A stretch of 36,230 nt of DNA from Lentisphaeria bacterium (GCA_017455665.1 JAFSZN010000133.1:1-36230), one strand, 5' to 3'; counted from the first letter of the stretch, positions 16,208 through 26,056 are shown. Notes: a model not told the origin generated them from the sequence alone. Translations and numbers: made by a program.

Positions 16208-18182
16208 AGGTGCTTTCCTTCATAAGGACCGGATCGCGCCTGAACCACGTGTGCAGGTCCAGGTCCTGATTTCTGTAGATGGTTTCGAGGTCTTCCGGCT
16301 TGAGTTTCCGGTACGCCATGAGCTGGTCGAGGCGTTCCCGCACGGCGTCGACCGCACCCCGGCTCCCGAGGCGGTCGTAAACGTCCATGAGCATGAGGAG
16401 CGGCAGAACGGACCGCGGGCGCAGAGTCATGGCGCGTTTGAGGAACGGTATTGCGTCCGCGGGATGTCCGCCGAGCACGCAGGCGCGGGCGAAATAGTCG
16501 TTGACGTAACCGAAATCGGGCGTACTGCTTGCGGCGAACATGGCGTAGTAGCGCGGGGCGTGCGCCGTGTCGTGAAGCGAGGCGTGATTGAGCGCGCGGG
16601 ATTTGAGCGGCAGGCCGGAGCCGGGCATGGACGCCGCCATGAGGTAGAGGCGTGCCGCGTCGGCGTGCCGGCCTTCCAGCGCGACGTTGTCCGCGTGCCA
16701 CGCGAGAGATTCCGCCGCGAGATTGCCGAATGCGGAAACGAGCCCGGTCCCGAGCAGGACGAAACCGAAGGTGAAGAGGACAGGCCGGAGCAGGCGTCCC
16801 GTGTGGCGGTGCTCGGGCGGCCGGGTCCGTTCCAGGCTCTTCAGAAACTCCCAGCGGAACCGCCTCAGAAACACGGGCGGCCGCCAGAAGGGGGCGGGAG
16901 CGCCTTCGCGTTCGTGGATGAGGAAGCCGAGGAAGACCATGGCGAGGAGATTGGTCGGCCAGCGGAAGAGCACGAGGTCGAATTGGGCGTGAACAAGCAG
17001 TCCGGCGAGGCAGAGCAGGGAAAGCCTCGTTTCGTCATCCATTCCGCAGTTACGAAATTCATAGGCCGCCACCAGATTCGGCCCGAGGTTTTCGTCCGTG
17101 AGGACCCATTTTTCGCCGGCGATGCGTTTCGCGGCGAAAAACATGGGCTCCAGCATAAGATAAAGCCAGCAGAGCAGCCCGAGGATGCCGAACGACGCCG
17201 CGATGTACAGCAGGTGGTTGTGCGGATGGTCGATGCGCACGGCGGAGTGCCGCATGGAGAAGAATTCCGGACGGCGGAAGTTCAGGTATTCCTGCTCGAA
17301 CGAAGGCGCGCCGAATCCGATCTCCGGCTGCTCCGCGATCATGCTCATGGTCGTGTTCGCCAGGAAGACGCGTTCGTCACGCGAAAGATTCTCCAGGATG
17401 CGGTCATGCGAGGTGAAAAACGCGAACCAGACCGACCCGACGAGCGCGAGCGCCAGCACGGCGAACAGCGTCAGGCGGCGTCCGCGGTGTCCCAGCTTCA
17501 AAAATACCCACAGCGCCCCGGCGGCCGCGACGCCCAGCAGCGTCCCGCGCGAATCCGTCAGGACGATTTGCCAGACGGTCACGCCCGTGACGAGCAGGAG
17601 AGACCCGATGCGCCAGAAGGAGTTCACGGACCAGTTGTCCTCGGTGGGACACCATTTCCATGCGGTCAGGATCGCGAACGGCGCCGTGACGGCAAGAAAC
17701 GCGGCGTTCCAGTTGATGTTGCCCGGCAGGCCGAAGAGGAACCAGTGCAGCCCGTAATACTGGACGAATCCGAGCGCGGCGTCGATCAGCCAGAAGAGCG
17801 TCAGATACCACGGCAGCAGGCGTTTGAGCTCGCGTGCGAACACGCACACGGCGAACGGCACGGCGACCGTGAGGAAAAGTTCGCCCGTCTCGGCGGCGCT
17901 GTACTGCCCGGCGTGGCGGAGTCCGTGCCACACCCCGATGCCGAGCAGGATCCCGCCGGCGATGAGCAGGCCGCGCGGCAGATGGTCGTAAACAGACAGG
18001 ACTCTTTGCGGAAAGAGCAGCGCCGCGCCCGCCGTCGCGAGCACGATCGTCCCGGTCTCGAAGAACCGGAACGACCATGACGGCACGCAGAGGAGCATCC
18101 CCGGGCAGACCAGCAGGACGGCCAGGAAAATGAACACGGCGGCGGTCATGGTGCCGCGTGCGGTTGACTCCTCGTTCGGCAT
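16197..18182 (-). CDS. O-antigen ligase/polymerase-like membrane protein with C-terminal TPR region
   Basis: The protein has 661 residues. The first about 430 contain roughly ten to twelve hydrophobic segments. A long loop carries 'HPHNHLLYIAASFGILGLLCWL' and 'SRGTLLGVAAAGALW', the conserved signs of the Wzy_C/WaaL family (PF04932), which joins or polymerises O-antigen-type glycans on the periplasmic face of the inner membrane. Residues about 490-640 look like helical TPR repeats ('DAIPFLKRAMTLRPRSVLPLLMLMDVYDRLG'), a common add-on in PVC and delta-proteobacterial members. The start ATG has GGAG 10 nt upstream. It overlaps murD and is probably co-transcribed with it. An FtsW/RodA (SEDS) identity was considered because of murD, but the sequence pattern fits WaaL better. 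Confidence 0.78.
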   Translation of the reverse strand: MPNEESTARGTMTAAVFIFLAVLLVCPGMLLCVPSWSFRFFETGTIVLATAGAALLFPQRVLSVYDHLPRGLLIAGGILLGIGVWHGLRHAGQYSAAETGELFLTVAVPFAVCVFARELKRLLPWYLTLFWLIDAALGFVQYYGLHWFLFGLPGNINWNAAFLAVTAPFAILTAWKWCPTEDNWSVNSFWRIGSLLLVTGVTVWQIVLTDSRGTLLGVAAAGALWVFLKLGHRGRRLTLFAVLALALVGSVWFAFFTSHDRILENLSRDERVFLANTTMSMIAEQPEIGFGAPSFEQEYLNFRRPEFFSMRHSAVRIDHPHNHLLYIAASFGILGLLCWLYLMLEPMFFAAKRIAGEKWVLTDENLGPNLVAAYEFRNCGMDDETRLSLLCLAGLLVHAQFDLVLFRWPTNLLAMVFLGFLIHEREGAPAPFWRPPVFLRRFRWEFLKSLERTRPPEHRHTGRLLRPVLFTFGFVLLGTGLVSAFGNLAAESLAWHADNVALEGRHADAARLYLMAASMPGSGLPLKSRALNHASLHDTAHAPRYYAMFAASSTPDFGYVNDYFARACVLGGHPADAIPFLKRAMTLRPRSVLPLLMLMDVYDRLGSRGAVDAVRERLDQLMAYRKLKPEDLETIYRNQDLDLHTWFRRDPVLMKESTYDK

Positions 18183-18355
18183 GACTTATGTTCTCCAAAA
18201 ACACTGAAAAAAGGCAATCTAATACTGTACATGCGGAATCCGATTTTTCAAGGATTCGGCTGCCGTTGCACGCGTTTTTTCCGCCGGACGGCGGCGCATG
18301 TTCGCATCTTTCCCGAAAAATGCACGAAAGCGGGCAGAAAAAACGTTTTTTTCAC

Positions 18356-18409
18356 TTGCCAAACGCGCGTTGACGCGTTACATTATGTAATGGCGGGGCA
18401 TCAATGCCC
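18356..18409 (+). promoter_or_regulatory. Promoter and leader hairpin of the lon operon
   Basis: TTGCCA (18356-18361) and TACATT (18379-18384) are spaced by 17 bp, so transcription would start near 18391. The short leader forms a small hairpin GGGCA-TCAA-TGCCC (about 18396-18409) just before the RBS AGGAAGGG, so it could modulate translation. No CIRCE operator is visible. Confidence 0.45.
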
Positions 18410-18425
18410 GTCAGGAAGGGTACCG

Positions 18426-21400
18426 ATGAAAGACGACAAAGACAATCAGAACATGGAATTCAAGGAGGCGAAGGACCAGGCGTCCTTTGCTCCGCTCAGC
18501 ATTACTGTTTCAGGAGAAAACGCAAGTGATCTGTCCCAGAATGATTCCTCCGGGGACCGCATCGTGGATGCTCCCGCCCTCATCCTGGGCGGCATCGTCG
18601 TGTTCCCGCATGCCCTGACGCCGCTCGTCCTGAACGACCCCGGCATGATCTCGATGATGGACGCTGCATCGTCCGGCGACCGCATGATAGCGCTGTTCCC
18701 GGAGGTCCCGGACGACGAATCTATGCGCGGCCTCATCAAAGGCAGGGCGTTCGACCCGAACACCAGCTCGTTCCTGCTCAATAAACGCCGGATCGCATCC
18801 GTCGGCGCGCTCGCCCGGATCGTGAAGACGCTGAAATTCCCGGACGGCACGGTCCGCGTGCTCGTGCGCGGCATCGCGCGCTGCCGGTTCATGACGGTCG
18901 TGCCGGGCAAGCCGTACATGGTCATGAAGGTGCACCGGCTCTCCGACGCGCCCGACGCGTCGCTGGAGACTGCGGCGATGGTCCGCAACGCGACGAAGCA
19001 GTTCCAGGAGGTCATCTCGTTCGCGCCGAATTTCCCGGAGGAACTGAAGATCGCCGTGCTCAACATGACGGACAATTCGCGCATCGCGGACGTGATCGCC
19101 GACACGCTCAACATCTCCTTCGCGGAGAAAGTCGTCCTGCTTACCTCGCTGAAGCTCCAGGACCGCCTGCATTTCCTGACGATCCTGCTCAACCGCGAAC
19201 TTGAGGTCCTGCGCCTCGGCTCCGAGATCCAGCGGCAGGTCCACGACGCCATGTCGAAGCAGCAGCGCGAGTTCTTCCTGCGCGAACAGCTCAAGCAGAT
19301 CCGCGAGGAGCTCGGCGAGGACAACCGCAACCCCGACGTGGTCGCGATCTCGGAACGCATCGAAAAGGCGCACCTCCCGGAGGCGCCGTACAAGGTCGTG
19401 ACGAAGGAGCTCGAACGCCTCAATATGGTCCCGGCATCCTCGCCGGAATACAACATCTCCTACACCTACATCGACTGGCTGCTCAGCGTGCCGTGGACAC
19501 AGGCGACCGAGGAACGCGCCGACGTGCAGGTCGCGGCGTCCGTGCTCGACGCCGACCACTACGGCCTGAAGGACGTGAAGGAGCGCATCCTCGAATTCCT
19601 CGCCGTCCACCAGCTCAAAAAGAACAGCAAGTCCCCGATCATCTGCTTCATCGGGCCGCCCGGCGTCGGCAAGACCTCGCTCGGACGCTCCATCGCCGTC
19701 TCCCTCAACCGCAAGTTCGTCCGCATGTCGCTCGGCGGCATCCGCGACGAGGCGGAAATACGAGGCCACCGCCGCACGTACATCGGCGCGCTCCCCGGAC
19801 GCATCATCCAGGGCATGAAACGCGCCGGGACGGTCAATCCGGTGTTCATGCTGGACGAGCTCGACAAGCTCGGCAGCGACTACAAGGGCGACCCTGCGTC
19901 CGCGCTGCTCGAAGTGCTCGACCCGGAGCAGAACAAAGCGTTCAATGACCATTATCTCGAGGTCGACTACGACCTCAGCAAGGTCATGTTCATCGCCACC
20001 GCGAACATGCTGGAGACCATCCCGCGTCCGCTGCTCGACCGCATGGAGATCATCCGCCTGCCCGGCTACACCGCGCTCGAAAAGGAACAGATCGCGAAAC
20101 GCTACCTGATTCCGCGCCAGATGGTCGAAAACGGTCTTGACAACTCGTTCGTCCGCTTCAAGCACAGCGCCGCATTCGAGATCATCGAGCATTACACCAT
20201 GGAGGCGGGCGTCCGCAGCCTGGAACGCACCATCGCCTCGGTCTGCCGCAAGCTCGTCCGCAGGTTCGTGGAGCAGAACGGCGGGCAACCGCCGGAGAAG
20301 CCGGTCGTCGTGGACGACAAGCTCGTCCGCGAGCTGCTCGGCCCGCGCAAGTTCACCAGCGACGAGAGCGAGAACATCCCGCGCGTCGGCGTCGTGACCG
20401 GCATGGCGTGGACCAGCTGCGGCGGCACCACGCTCGAGGTCGAGGCCGCCAAAATGCCCGGCCGAGGCGAACTGAAACTCACCGGCTCGCTCGGCGACGT
20501 CATGAAGGAGAGCGCGCTCGCAGCGTTCAGCTACGTCCGCGGCCACGCGAAAGCGCTCAAGATCAATCAGAAGATTTTCAAGGAAAACGATTTCCATATC
20601 CACGTTCCGGACGGCGCCACGCCGAAGGACGGGCCCTCCGCCGGCATCACGCTCGCTACCGCCATCGTCTCGCTCCTCACGGACAAGCCCGTGAAGCCGC
20701 GCCTCTCCATGACCGGCGAGATCACGCTCAGCGGGAAAGTCACGCCCATCGGCGGCGTCCGCGAGAAGGTGATCGCCGCGCTCCGCGCCGGCATCCGCGA
20801 CGTCGTGATGCCCGCCGACAACGAGAAGGACCTGGAGGATGTCCCGCAGGAGGTCCGCAGCAAGATCGCGTTCCACTTCGTCCGAACGATCGACGAGGTG
20901 CTGAAGATCGCGCTGCCGAAGAACGTCAAGCCGTACGTCCCGAAGCGTGCAGAAAAGACGAAAGACGAATTCTACGAATACGACGACTATCTGTTCCAGA
21001 AGGTCGAACCCGAAGAGAAGAAGCCGGAAAAGAAGACGGATTCCAAGCCCGAGGTGAAACCGGCTGTTGCCGTTCCCGAAACCGGAAAGCCCGCGGATGA
21101 AAAGCCTGTTGAGGAAAAGCCTGCGGCAAAGCCCGCTCAATCCGAAGCAAAACCCGCCTCGAAGCCCGCTCAATCCGAGGAAAAACCGAAGCAGGAACCG
21201 TCCATCCCCGACTCGAAGAAGGCCGATTGGGTCATCCCCGATATTATGAAGAACAAGCCGGAGGATGATGCATTGGATGCGCCGGAGGAAAAGAAGCCGG
21301 AACCCGCGCCCGCCGCTCCGTCCGCCCCAGTTGAAGCGGAGAAGAAGCCGGAACATCATTCCGCATCCCAGTTTGCATTCAAGGAACCGACGCTGATCGT

Positions 21401-21785
21401 AAACTACGGAAAGTACAGCGCCTCGTTCACGGTCGGGCAGGTCCCGCTCAAAGCGCCCGAACAGCACCATCTGCCCGAGCCGCAGAAACCCGCTCCGCCC
21501 AAGTCGTTCAAGGTGGAGAAAAAGCTTCATCTCGACGTGAAGATCGCGACCTCGAAGGAAATTCTGGACGATGCTCCGGTGATCTCGCTGAATACGCCCG
21601 CAAAACCGGAACGGCCCGCCGCCGCGCCGGCGCGCAAGAAGCCCGCCCGGAAAGCCGCTCCGAAGGATTTCCGTCCCGCGAAAACACGGAAACTCCGGGT
21701 CAAAGTCTCGTCCGGGGCGCAGCCCGGAGACGCCCCGGAGAAGGCGACGCGCAAAAACGCCGCCTCAGCCAAGAAAGGAGAATGA
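18426..21785 (+). CDS. lon: ATP-dependent Lon protease with long C-terminal extension
   Basis: The start is set at ATG 18426, preceded by AGGAAGGG; the frame is open further up but has no better start. The protein has 1119 residues, against about 780-850 for typical Lon. It contains an N-terminal LON substrate domain ('[21 protein letters not shown]'), a coiled region ('[23 protein letters not shown]'), and an AAA+ domain with Walker [10 protein letters not shown] (Lys416), '[20 protein letters not shown]' and Walker B '[11 protein letters not shown]'. The protease domain has the catalytic dyad Ser738 (DGPSAGIT) and Lys781 (GGVREKV), 43 residues apart as in E. coli. After about residue 840 comes an about 280-residue Pro/Lys/Glu-rich tail ending in a strongly basic stretch ('[17 protein letters not shown]'). 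Lon degrades damaged and regulatory proteins. The tail's function is unknown. Confidence 0.96.
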   Translation: MKDDKDNQNMEFKEAKDQASFAPLSITVSGENASDLSQNDSSGDRIVDAPALILGGIVVFPHALTPLVLNDPGMISMMDAASSGDRMIALFPEVPDDESMRGLIKGRAFDPNTSSFLLNKRRIASVGALARIVKTLKFPDGTVRVLVRGIARCRFMTVVPGKPYMVMKVHRLSDAPDASLETAAMVRNATKQFQEVISFAPNFPEELKIAVLNMTDNSRIADVIADTLNISFAEKVVLLTSLKLQDRLHFLTILLNRELEVLRLGSEIQRQVHDAMSKQQREFFLREQLKQIREELGEDNRNPDVVAISERIEKAHLPEAPYKVVTKELERLNMVPASSPEYNISYTYIDWLLSVPWTQATEERADVQVAASVLDADHYGLKDVKERILEFLAVHQLKKNSKSPIICFIGPPGVGKTSLGRSIAVSLNRKFVRMSLGGIRDEAEIRGHRRTYIGALPGRIIQGMKRAGTVNPVFMLDELDKLGSDYKGDPASALLEVLDPEQNKAFNDHYLEVDYDLSKVMFIATANMLETIPRPLLDRMEIIRLPGYTALEKEQIAKRYLIPRQMVENGLDNSFVRFKHSAAFEIIEHYTMEAGVRSLERTIASVCRKLVRRFVEQNGGQPPEKPVVVDDKLVRELLGPRKFTSDESENIPRVGVVTGMAWTSCGGTTLEVEAAKMPGRGELKLTGSLGDVMKESALAAFSYVRGHAKALKINQKIFKENDFHIHVPDGATPKDGPSAGITLATAIVSLLTDKPVKPRLSMTGEITLSGKVTPIGGVREKVIAALRAGIRDVVMPADNEKDLEDVPQEVRSKIAFHFVRTIDEVLKIALPKNVKPYVPKRAEKTKDEFYEYDDYLFQKVEPEEKKPEKKTDSKPEVKPAVAVPETGKPADEKPVEEKPAAKPAQSEAKPASKPAQSEEKPKQEPSIPDSKKADWVIPDIMKNKPEDDALDAPEEKKPEPAPAAPSAPVEAEKKPEHHSASQFAFKEPTLIVNYGKYSASFTVGQVPLKAPEQHHLPEPQKPAPPKSFKVEKKLHLDVKIATSKEILDDAPVISLNTPAKPERPAAAPARKKPARKAAPKDFRPAKTRKLRVKVSSGAQPGDAPEKATRKNAASAKKGE

Positions 21786-21787
21786 CC

Positions 21788-22696
21788 ATGATCCGCATTT
21801 CCCCCCGTTTGATCCTTTGCTCCCTGCTGACCATGGCGGCAACGTCGTTCGCGTATGCCGCCGATGAAACCCCGAAGAAAGACGAACTTCCCCCCCAGAA
21901 AGATCTTCCGCCCGAAGTCCTCAAGGCGCTCTTCCCCGAAGGTGTCGAGACCGATCCCGCGAAGATCTCCGCCGAGGCGTTCCTCCGCATGGCGCGGCGC
22001 GCCCCCGCCGGCGAGTCCTGGGCGAAGATGGAAGGCACCGCCACGCACCGCCGCAGCGGGTCCAGCGCGGTGAAGGACACGATCCGCGTCGGCATCCGGT
22101 TCACCCCGAAACGCGTGATTGCGCAGCTCGTCTTCGCCGGAAACGAATACTACGAGATGGGGCAGACGTTTGACACGCCGCCCGTCTTCACGCAGGAGAC
22201 CGACGTCCCGGACAGGAACAAGACGCGCCTCTCCCTGTATGGCATCATGCCGTCCGACCTCACGCTCGGATTCCTCTACCGCGACCTCGTGCGCGAGGAG
22301 AAGCCGGAGAGCGTGAAGATGATCGACTGCCGCGTCTTTGTGCTGAAGGGCGGCGAAAACGACTATGTCCGCGTCTGGCTGAGCACGGAATACTTCTTCC
22401 CGCTGAAGGCGCACTGGTTCCGCACGCTCCCGGACGAAAAGACCAAGCCGTACCGCGAGCTCGAGCTCGGCGGCGTCAAGAAGGAAAATGACTTCTATGT
22501 CGTGCAGGAGCTGTTCCTGTTCGGGCAGGACTGGCGCACCCGCGTCGAGTTCGACAAGCGCGACGCCGGTCGCGTGGAGGAGGCGAAGGCGCCCGCCGAC
22601 CTCTTCCTCTCGAAGGACGACGAAACGCCCGCGGCTCCCGCTCCGGCGGCGGACGCGGACAAGGATAAGGACAAAGCGAAGGAAGACAAAAAATGA
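21788..22696 (+). CDS. LolA-like outer-membrane lipoprotein-sorting domain protein
   Basis: The protein has 302 residues from ATG 21788. That start is better placed after AAAGGAG than the ATG at 21782, which overlaps the lon stop. A signal peptide (about 1-23, ending AYA/ADE) targets it to the periplasm. The body has the beta-rich pattern of LolA-like proteins: 'SLYGIMPSDLTLGFLYRD', 'CRVFVLKGGENDYVRVWLSTEYFFPLKAHWF', 'LELGGVKKENDFYVVQEL', as seen in the PF17131-type 'lipoprotein-sorting' family. The N-terminus of the mature protein and the last about 25 residues are rich in Lys, Asp, Pro and Ala. It probably binds a hydrophobic ligand; an actual role in lipoprotein transport is not shown. It is translationally linked to the TadE-like gene by a 4-nt overlap. 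Confidence 0.72.
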   Translation: MIRISPRLILCSLLTMAATSFAYAADETPKKDELPPQKDLPPEVLKALFPEGVETDPAKISAEAFLRMARRAPAGESWAKMEGTATHRRSGSSAVKDTIRVGIRFTPKRVIAQLVFAGNEYYEMGQTFDTPPVFTQETDVPDRNKTRLSLYGIMPSDLTLGFLYRDLVREEKPESVKMIDCRVFVLKGGENDYVRVWLSTEYFFPLKAHWFRTLPDEKTKPYRELELGGVKKENDFYVVQELFLFGQDWRTRVEFDKRDAGRVEEAKAPADLFLSKDDETPAAPAPAADADKDKDKAKEDKK

Positions 22697-23286
22697 ATTT
22701 CCGCACGGTCGGGATCATTCGGAACGGACTGCGGCGCGGCGAATCCGGACAGGCATTCGCCGAGCTGACGGTCTCGCTCGTCGCGATCCTTGCCGCGTTT
22801 GCCGGGTTCCTGCTCGTCGCGGCGCTCAGCACGGACCGCGTGTCCATGCTCATCCGGGCGCGCGAAGAGGCCGACCGGAAGAGCTCGAGCGGCGTTTCCT
22901 CGCAGGGCGGTGAGAGCATCCGCTACTGGGACTACGGCGCGGACGAGATCCCGTTCACGACGGACGACCGTGCCGTGCCCGGTTCCGCCGGCGACGGCGC
23001 GATGTTCAAACGCGAGCTCGCCGACAACACGGGGCATGTGACGCTCACGAATCCGCCGTCCTCGGCGCTCGGCAGCGATTTCGCCTCGCTTCAGGACTCT
23101 AACATGTTCGTGAACGCCGCGAGCCTCGCCTCCGGCGATGCCCGAACCACGAATTCGCTCAACGACCACAACATCGGCGGGCTCGAATCCGCTCTCCGGT
23201 TGATGTTCGGGCTGAGCGACATCCACGTCGAGGACACCGTCTACATGCCCGCCCACAAAGACCTTTCCGATGAAAGATGTGATTGA
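22693..23286 (+). CDS. TadE-like single-span membrane or pilin-like protein
   Basis: The protein has 197 residues. After a short basic N-terminus comes ESGQAFAELTVSLVAILAAF, with a hydrophobic helix at about 24-46. This is the arrangement of TadE/TadG-type pseudopilins, where a Glu follows the prepilin-like site. The remainder is hydrophilic and Ser/Asp-rich ('GSAGDGAMFKREL', 'LGSDFASLQDSNMFV') with no recognised domain. The ATG overlaps the upstream stop (ATGA) and is preceded by AAGGAAG. TadE-like proteins are usually minor parts of tight-adherence pili, but no other tad gene is in the window. The call is a structural resemblance rather than an assignment. Confidence 0.6.
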   Translation: MNFRTVGIIRNGLRRGESGQAFAELTVSLVAILAAFAGFLLVAALSTDRVSMLIRAREEADRKSSSGVSSQGGESIRYWDYGADEIPFTTDDRAVPGSAGDGAMFKRELADNTGHVTLTNPPSSALGSDFASLQDSNMFVNAASLASGDARTTNSLNDHNIGGLESALRLMFGLSDIHVEDTVYMPAHKDLSDERCD

Positions 23287-23287
23287 T

Positions 23288-23782
23288 ATGACTGACCCCC
23301 ACACCAAAGTCATGACGCTGGAACAGGCGGTCGACGCCCGGCTGAAGCTCGCCGCCGCGGGCCGCAAGCTCGCGGTCACCAACGGCTGTTTCGACCTGCT
23401 CCACCGAGGTCACGCCGAATATCTCATGCAGGCGCGCGCCCTTGCCGACCGCCTGTTCGTGCTCATCAACAGCGACGAATCCGTCCGTGCGCTGAAAGGC
23501 CCGACGCGCCCCGTCAATCTGGAGGCGGACCGCGCGTTTCTGCTGGCGTGCCTGGAGTTCGTCGACGGCGTGGTCGTCTTCCGTTCGTCCCGTTGCGATT
23601 CCGAGCTCTCCGCACTGAAGCCCGACGTCTATGTGAAGGGCGGCGACTACACGATCGACTCGCTGGACCCCGCGGAACGCGCCGCGCTGCTCGATGCCAA
23701 GTCCGAGATCTGCTTCATCCCGTTCGTCCCCGGTTATTCCACCACGGGACCCCTCAAAAAAGCCGCCTCAAAAGGAGCCTGA
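23288..23782 (+). CDS. rfaE2: D-glycero-beta-D-manno-heptose 1-phosphate adenylyltransferase (RfaE2/HldE C-domain type)
   Basis: The enzyme transfers AMP from ATP to heptose 1-phosphate, giving ADP-heptose precursor for the LPS inner core. From ATG 23288 it has 164 residues. The cytidylyltransferase-fold signature TNGCFDLLHRGHAEYL (residues 31-46, with HRGH) binds nucleotide. 'GPTRPVNLEADRAFLLACLEFVD' and 'KPDVYVKGGDYT' are typical of RfaE domain 2. An in-frame ATG at 23270 inside the previous gene is an alternative start. The distance from start to TNGCFD (30 residues) favours 23288. It is a stand-alone second domain, so the kinase half must be elsewhere. Its place beside hpt and near an O-antigen-ligase-like gene points to envelope synthesis. 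Confidence 0.9.
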   Translation: MTDPHTKVMTLEQAVDARLKLAAAGRKLAVTNGCFDLLHRGHAEYLMQARALADRLFVLINSDESVRALKGPTRPVNLEADRAFLLACLEFVDGVVVFRSSRCDSELSALKPDVYVKGGDYTIDSLDPAERAALLDAKSEICFIPFVPGYSTTGPLKKAASKGA

Positions 23783-23790
23783 TCCCCCCG

Positions 23791-24321
23791 ATGTCCGTTA
23801 CACTCTCCCCCCTCTACGATGCGGAGGCGATCCGCCGCCGCGTCTCCGAACTCGCCGCCGACATCTCCCGTACCTATGCCGGGCAGGAACTCACCGCCAT
23901 CATCGTGATGAACGGCGGGCTTTTCTTCGCCGCCGACCTGCTGCGCGGCATCAGCATCCCGGTCCGCATCGACTCGCTCCCCGCCGGCTCCTACACGCAC
24001 CATCTCTCCACCGGCGAACTCAAGATGCGCGGCCGCCTCAAACTCGCCGTGGAGGGCCGCCACGTCCTCCTGATCGACGACATCCTCGACACCGGGTTCA
24101 CGCTCGCCGAGATTCGGAAAAAGGTCCTCGCGGACAACGCCGCCTCCTGCCGCAACTGCGTCCTGATTGACAAGGACATCCCGCCCGAAAAGAAAAAGGC
24201 GAAGGCGGACTGGTACGGGTTCCGCGCCCCCGAAGAATTCCTCGTCGGCTACGGCATGGACTCCGACGAGCTCTACCGCAACCTCCCCGACATCTGCATC
24301 CTCCGCGAAAACGAAAACTGA
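23791..24321 (+). CDS. hpt: Hypoxanthine phosphoribosyltransferase
   Basis: The protein has 176 residues from ATG 23791, 8 bp after rfaE2. AAAGGAG lies about 14 nt upstream, a rather long spacing. It converts hypoxanthine (and guanine) plus PRPP to IMP (GMP) in purine salvage. The PRPP loop is clear: VLLIDDILDTGFTL (residues 92-105). The N-terminal 'IIVMNGGLFFAADLLR' and C-terminal 'ADWYGFRAPEEFLVGYGMD' with 'ELYRNLPDICIL' are standard for bacterial HPRT. It is the last gene of the lon operon. Its final about 50 bp recur as a diverged copy at 27529-27576, which matters for the origin of the segment in between. Confidence 0.95.
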   Translation: MSVTLSPLYDAEAIRRRVSELAADISRTYAGQELTAIIVMNGGLFFAADLLRGISIPVRIDSLPAGSYTHHLSTGELKMRGRLKLAVEGRHVLLIDDILDTGFTLAEIRKKVLADNAASCRNCVLIDKDIPPEKKKAKADWYGFRAPEEFLVGYGMDSDELYRNLPDICILRENEN

Positions 24322-24482
24322 TCTCCCCCCCCTGGCCTCAACCCCCGTGCATGGATCCAGTGTCCGAGCTCGAAGCAAAAGCCTGATGGGGCATTTCTCT
24401 GTTTTGTCGTTTGGAGAAACAGGCTGCCGAAGGAAAGCAGGTCAGTCGGATAGACTTTTTTGGGGAATGCTTTTTCTCGTAT
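24322..24482. other. Short convergent gap with an interrupted inverted repeat
   Basis: This gap between hpt and the glycosyltransferase holds no gene. GCCTG ... TTTCTC and GAGAAACAGGC (about 24383-24426) can form an imperfect hairpin, but a U-run follows in neither direction. It contains the left boundary of the AT-rich segment. Confidence 0.35.
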
Positions 24483-25568
24483 TCAATTCCCGTGGATCAT
24501 CTTAAGGTATTCGTCTCTGTATTCCGTAGCCATACGCGAGGCGGAAAGTTGGGATTCCGCAAATGCCATGACTTTGTTTTTGTCGAACGGCATTTCTCTG
24601 ATTTTTTCGATCTGAGTTGAAAAATTTCCTTCCGAAAACAAAAGACCGAGATCGTTTTCCTTGTTCATCGCCACTATTTCCCTATGGGACGGAATATCCG
24701 AGAGGAACAATTTCAATCCGCAGAACAAGGCTTCCAGAACGGCAAGAGAAAACCCTTCCGATTTCGATCCTGAAATGTAGATATCGCTTTGATTCATGAA
24801 CTGAATCGGATCATTCTGGAATCCGCAGAATCTCACATGCGGATCCGCGGTCTTTCTGCAAATCTCTTCCTCCGGTCCGGAGCCCAGGATCAGCAGATAT
24901 TCTTTTTCCGTATGGCATGCGACGAATTGCTGGACGGTCTCTTTTATTCTCTTTCCTTTCACCAGCCTTCCGGTAAAAACATATACCCTTGCATCATCGG
25001 GGACGCCGATTTCCTTTCTGGTGAGAACGGAGTGAGTGCAAGGCTTTTCGATTCCGTTTCTGATACAGCCGAAATTGCCGGGATCGATTTTTTTCAGGGC
25101 ATCACAAACGGACTGGGAACAGCATATGACCCTGTCCATTTTCTTCAGGGCTTTCACTTGGAGCGTTACTAAAAACCATCCGGCTGTTATTCCGTATAAG
25201 TTGATATAGTCTTCATAGAAATTGCAGTGGATGGTTGATATTTTCTTTATTCCATTTTTAAGCTTCGCGGAAAGGATGTCGGGAATGACCCCATGAGTGT
25301 GTATGATGTCGAAACTGCTTTCGTTTATGGTCTTATAGAATTCTCCCGCTATGCCAAACATGCTTGCCGGCAGATTGATCGTTTTGCATTCGCGGACTTT
25401 TATTCCTTTGGCTCTGAGACTGTTAATGATGTCGGGATCGTTTTTGTTAAACAATGTAATGACCGTGATCTCGAATTCTTTCCGGCTTAAATTGTCAATA
25501 ATATTCAATATGACGTTGCTCGGGCCATTGTTCACGATGTAGTTGATTACAAATGCAATTCTTTTCAT
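24483..25568 (-). CDS. GT4-type glycosyltransferase, AT-rich
   Basis: The protein has 361 residues with the two Rossmann-like halves of a GT-B enzyme. The N-terminal 'RIAFVINYIVNNGPSNVILNII' is the acceptor half. The C-terminal half has 'VYVFTGRLVKGKRIKETVQQF', 'YLLILGSGPEEE', 'VRFCGFQNDP' and 'SGSKSEGFSLAVLEAL', the E-x7-E nucleotide-sugar signature of GT4. It probably adds a sugar to a surface polysaccharide from an NDP-sugar at the inner face of the membrane. The codons are clearly more AT-rich than in all neighbours (many AAA, ATT, GAT, TTT), a sign of recent transfer. It stands alone, convergent with hpt, inside the segment bracketed by the two hpt ends. No good RBS is visible. A weak promoter may lie at 25591-25620 (TTGTCT-18-TATATG). 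Confidence 0.88.
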   Translation of the reverse strand: MKRIAFVINYIVNNGPSNVILNIIDNLSRKEFEITVITLFNKNDPDIINSLRAKGIKVRECKTINLPASMFGIAGEFYKTINESSFDIIHTHGVIPDILSAKLKNGIKKISTIHCNFYEDYINLYGITAGWFLVTLQVKALKKMDRVICCSQSVCDALKKIDPGNFGCIRNGIEKPCTHSVLTRKEIGVPDDARVYVFTGRLVKGKRIKETVQQFVACHTEKEYLLILGSGPEEEICRKTADPHVRFCGFQNDPIQFMNQSDIYISGSKSEGFSLAVLEALFCGLKLFLSDIPSHREIVAMNKENDLGLLFSEGNFSTQIEKIREMPFDKNKVMAFAESQLSASRMATEYRDEYLKMIHGN

Positions 25569-25804
25569 GACGGACTTGTTTCCAATACGGCATATAGGAA
25601 TAACGAGTGCGTGAAGACAATGCGATTGTCGCCCGCAAGCGGAGAATGAAATAATATAATCTTGTTCCGGCGGAAATCAAGCTGATTCCGATAAAAAGCA
25701 TCCGAATGGGCCGCGGATAAGCTCTTTTTTCCTCGATTGTCTGCACCGTTCGTCCCCGCCCCCCCCCGCGGTCAAAAGAAATTGCCTTGAAGGAAGAAGA
25801 AATA
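25569..25804. other. Non-coding stretch before the repeat block
   Basis: This lies between the glycosyltransferase start and the first 27-bp hairpin. The first half is AT-rich; the second half holds a run of nine C followed by GCGGTCAA, the tail of the motif that flanks most repeats to the right. No credible open frame is visible. Confidence 0.4.
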
Positions 25805-26056
25805 TTGAAACTACTTGCAATGTCGTTTCAGTTCTTCATCGTCCGCGCCTCACGGTCAAGAAAATGTAGACTCGCAGACAGAAATATCGTTGAAACTAGT
25901 TGCAATGTTGTTTCAGCATCCTGCCACACCCACATTTAAAAAGCTCAAAAAACAGCAATACGATTGAAATTAGTTGCAATGTTGTTTCAATGTTCTGTCG
26001 TTCGCAATCCGCGAGCAAATGAACTGACGATTATCTGTGCTGTTCGCGCCTCGCGT

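Noticed and set aside
16197-18182. FtsW/RodA-type identity for the membrane protein next to murD
   Set aside because: Its conserved loop (HPHNHLLY, SRGTLLG) and TPR tail fit the O-antigen ligase family; SEDS signatures were not seen.
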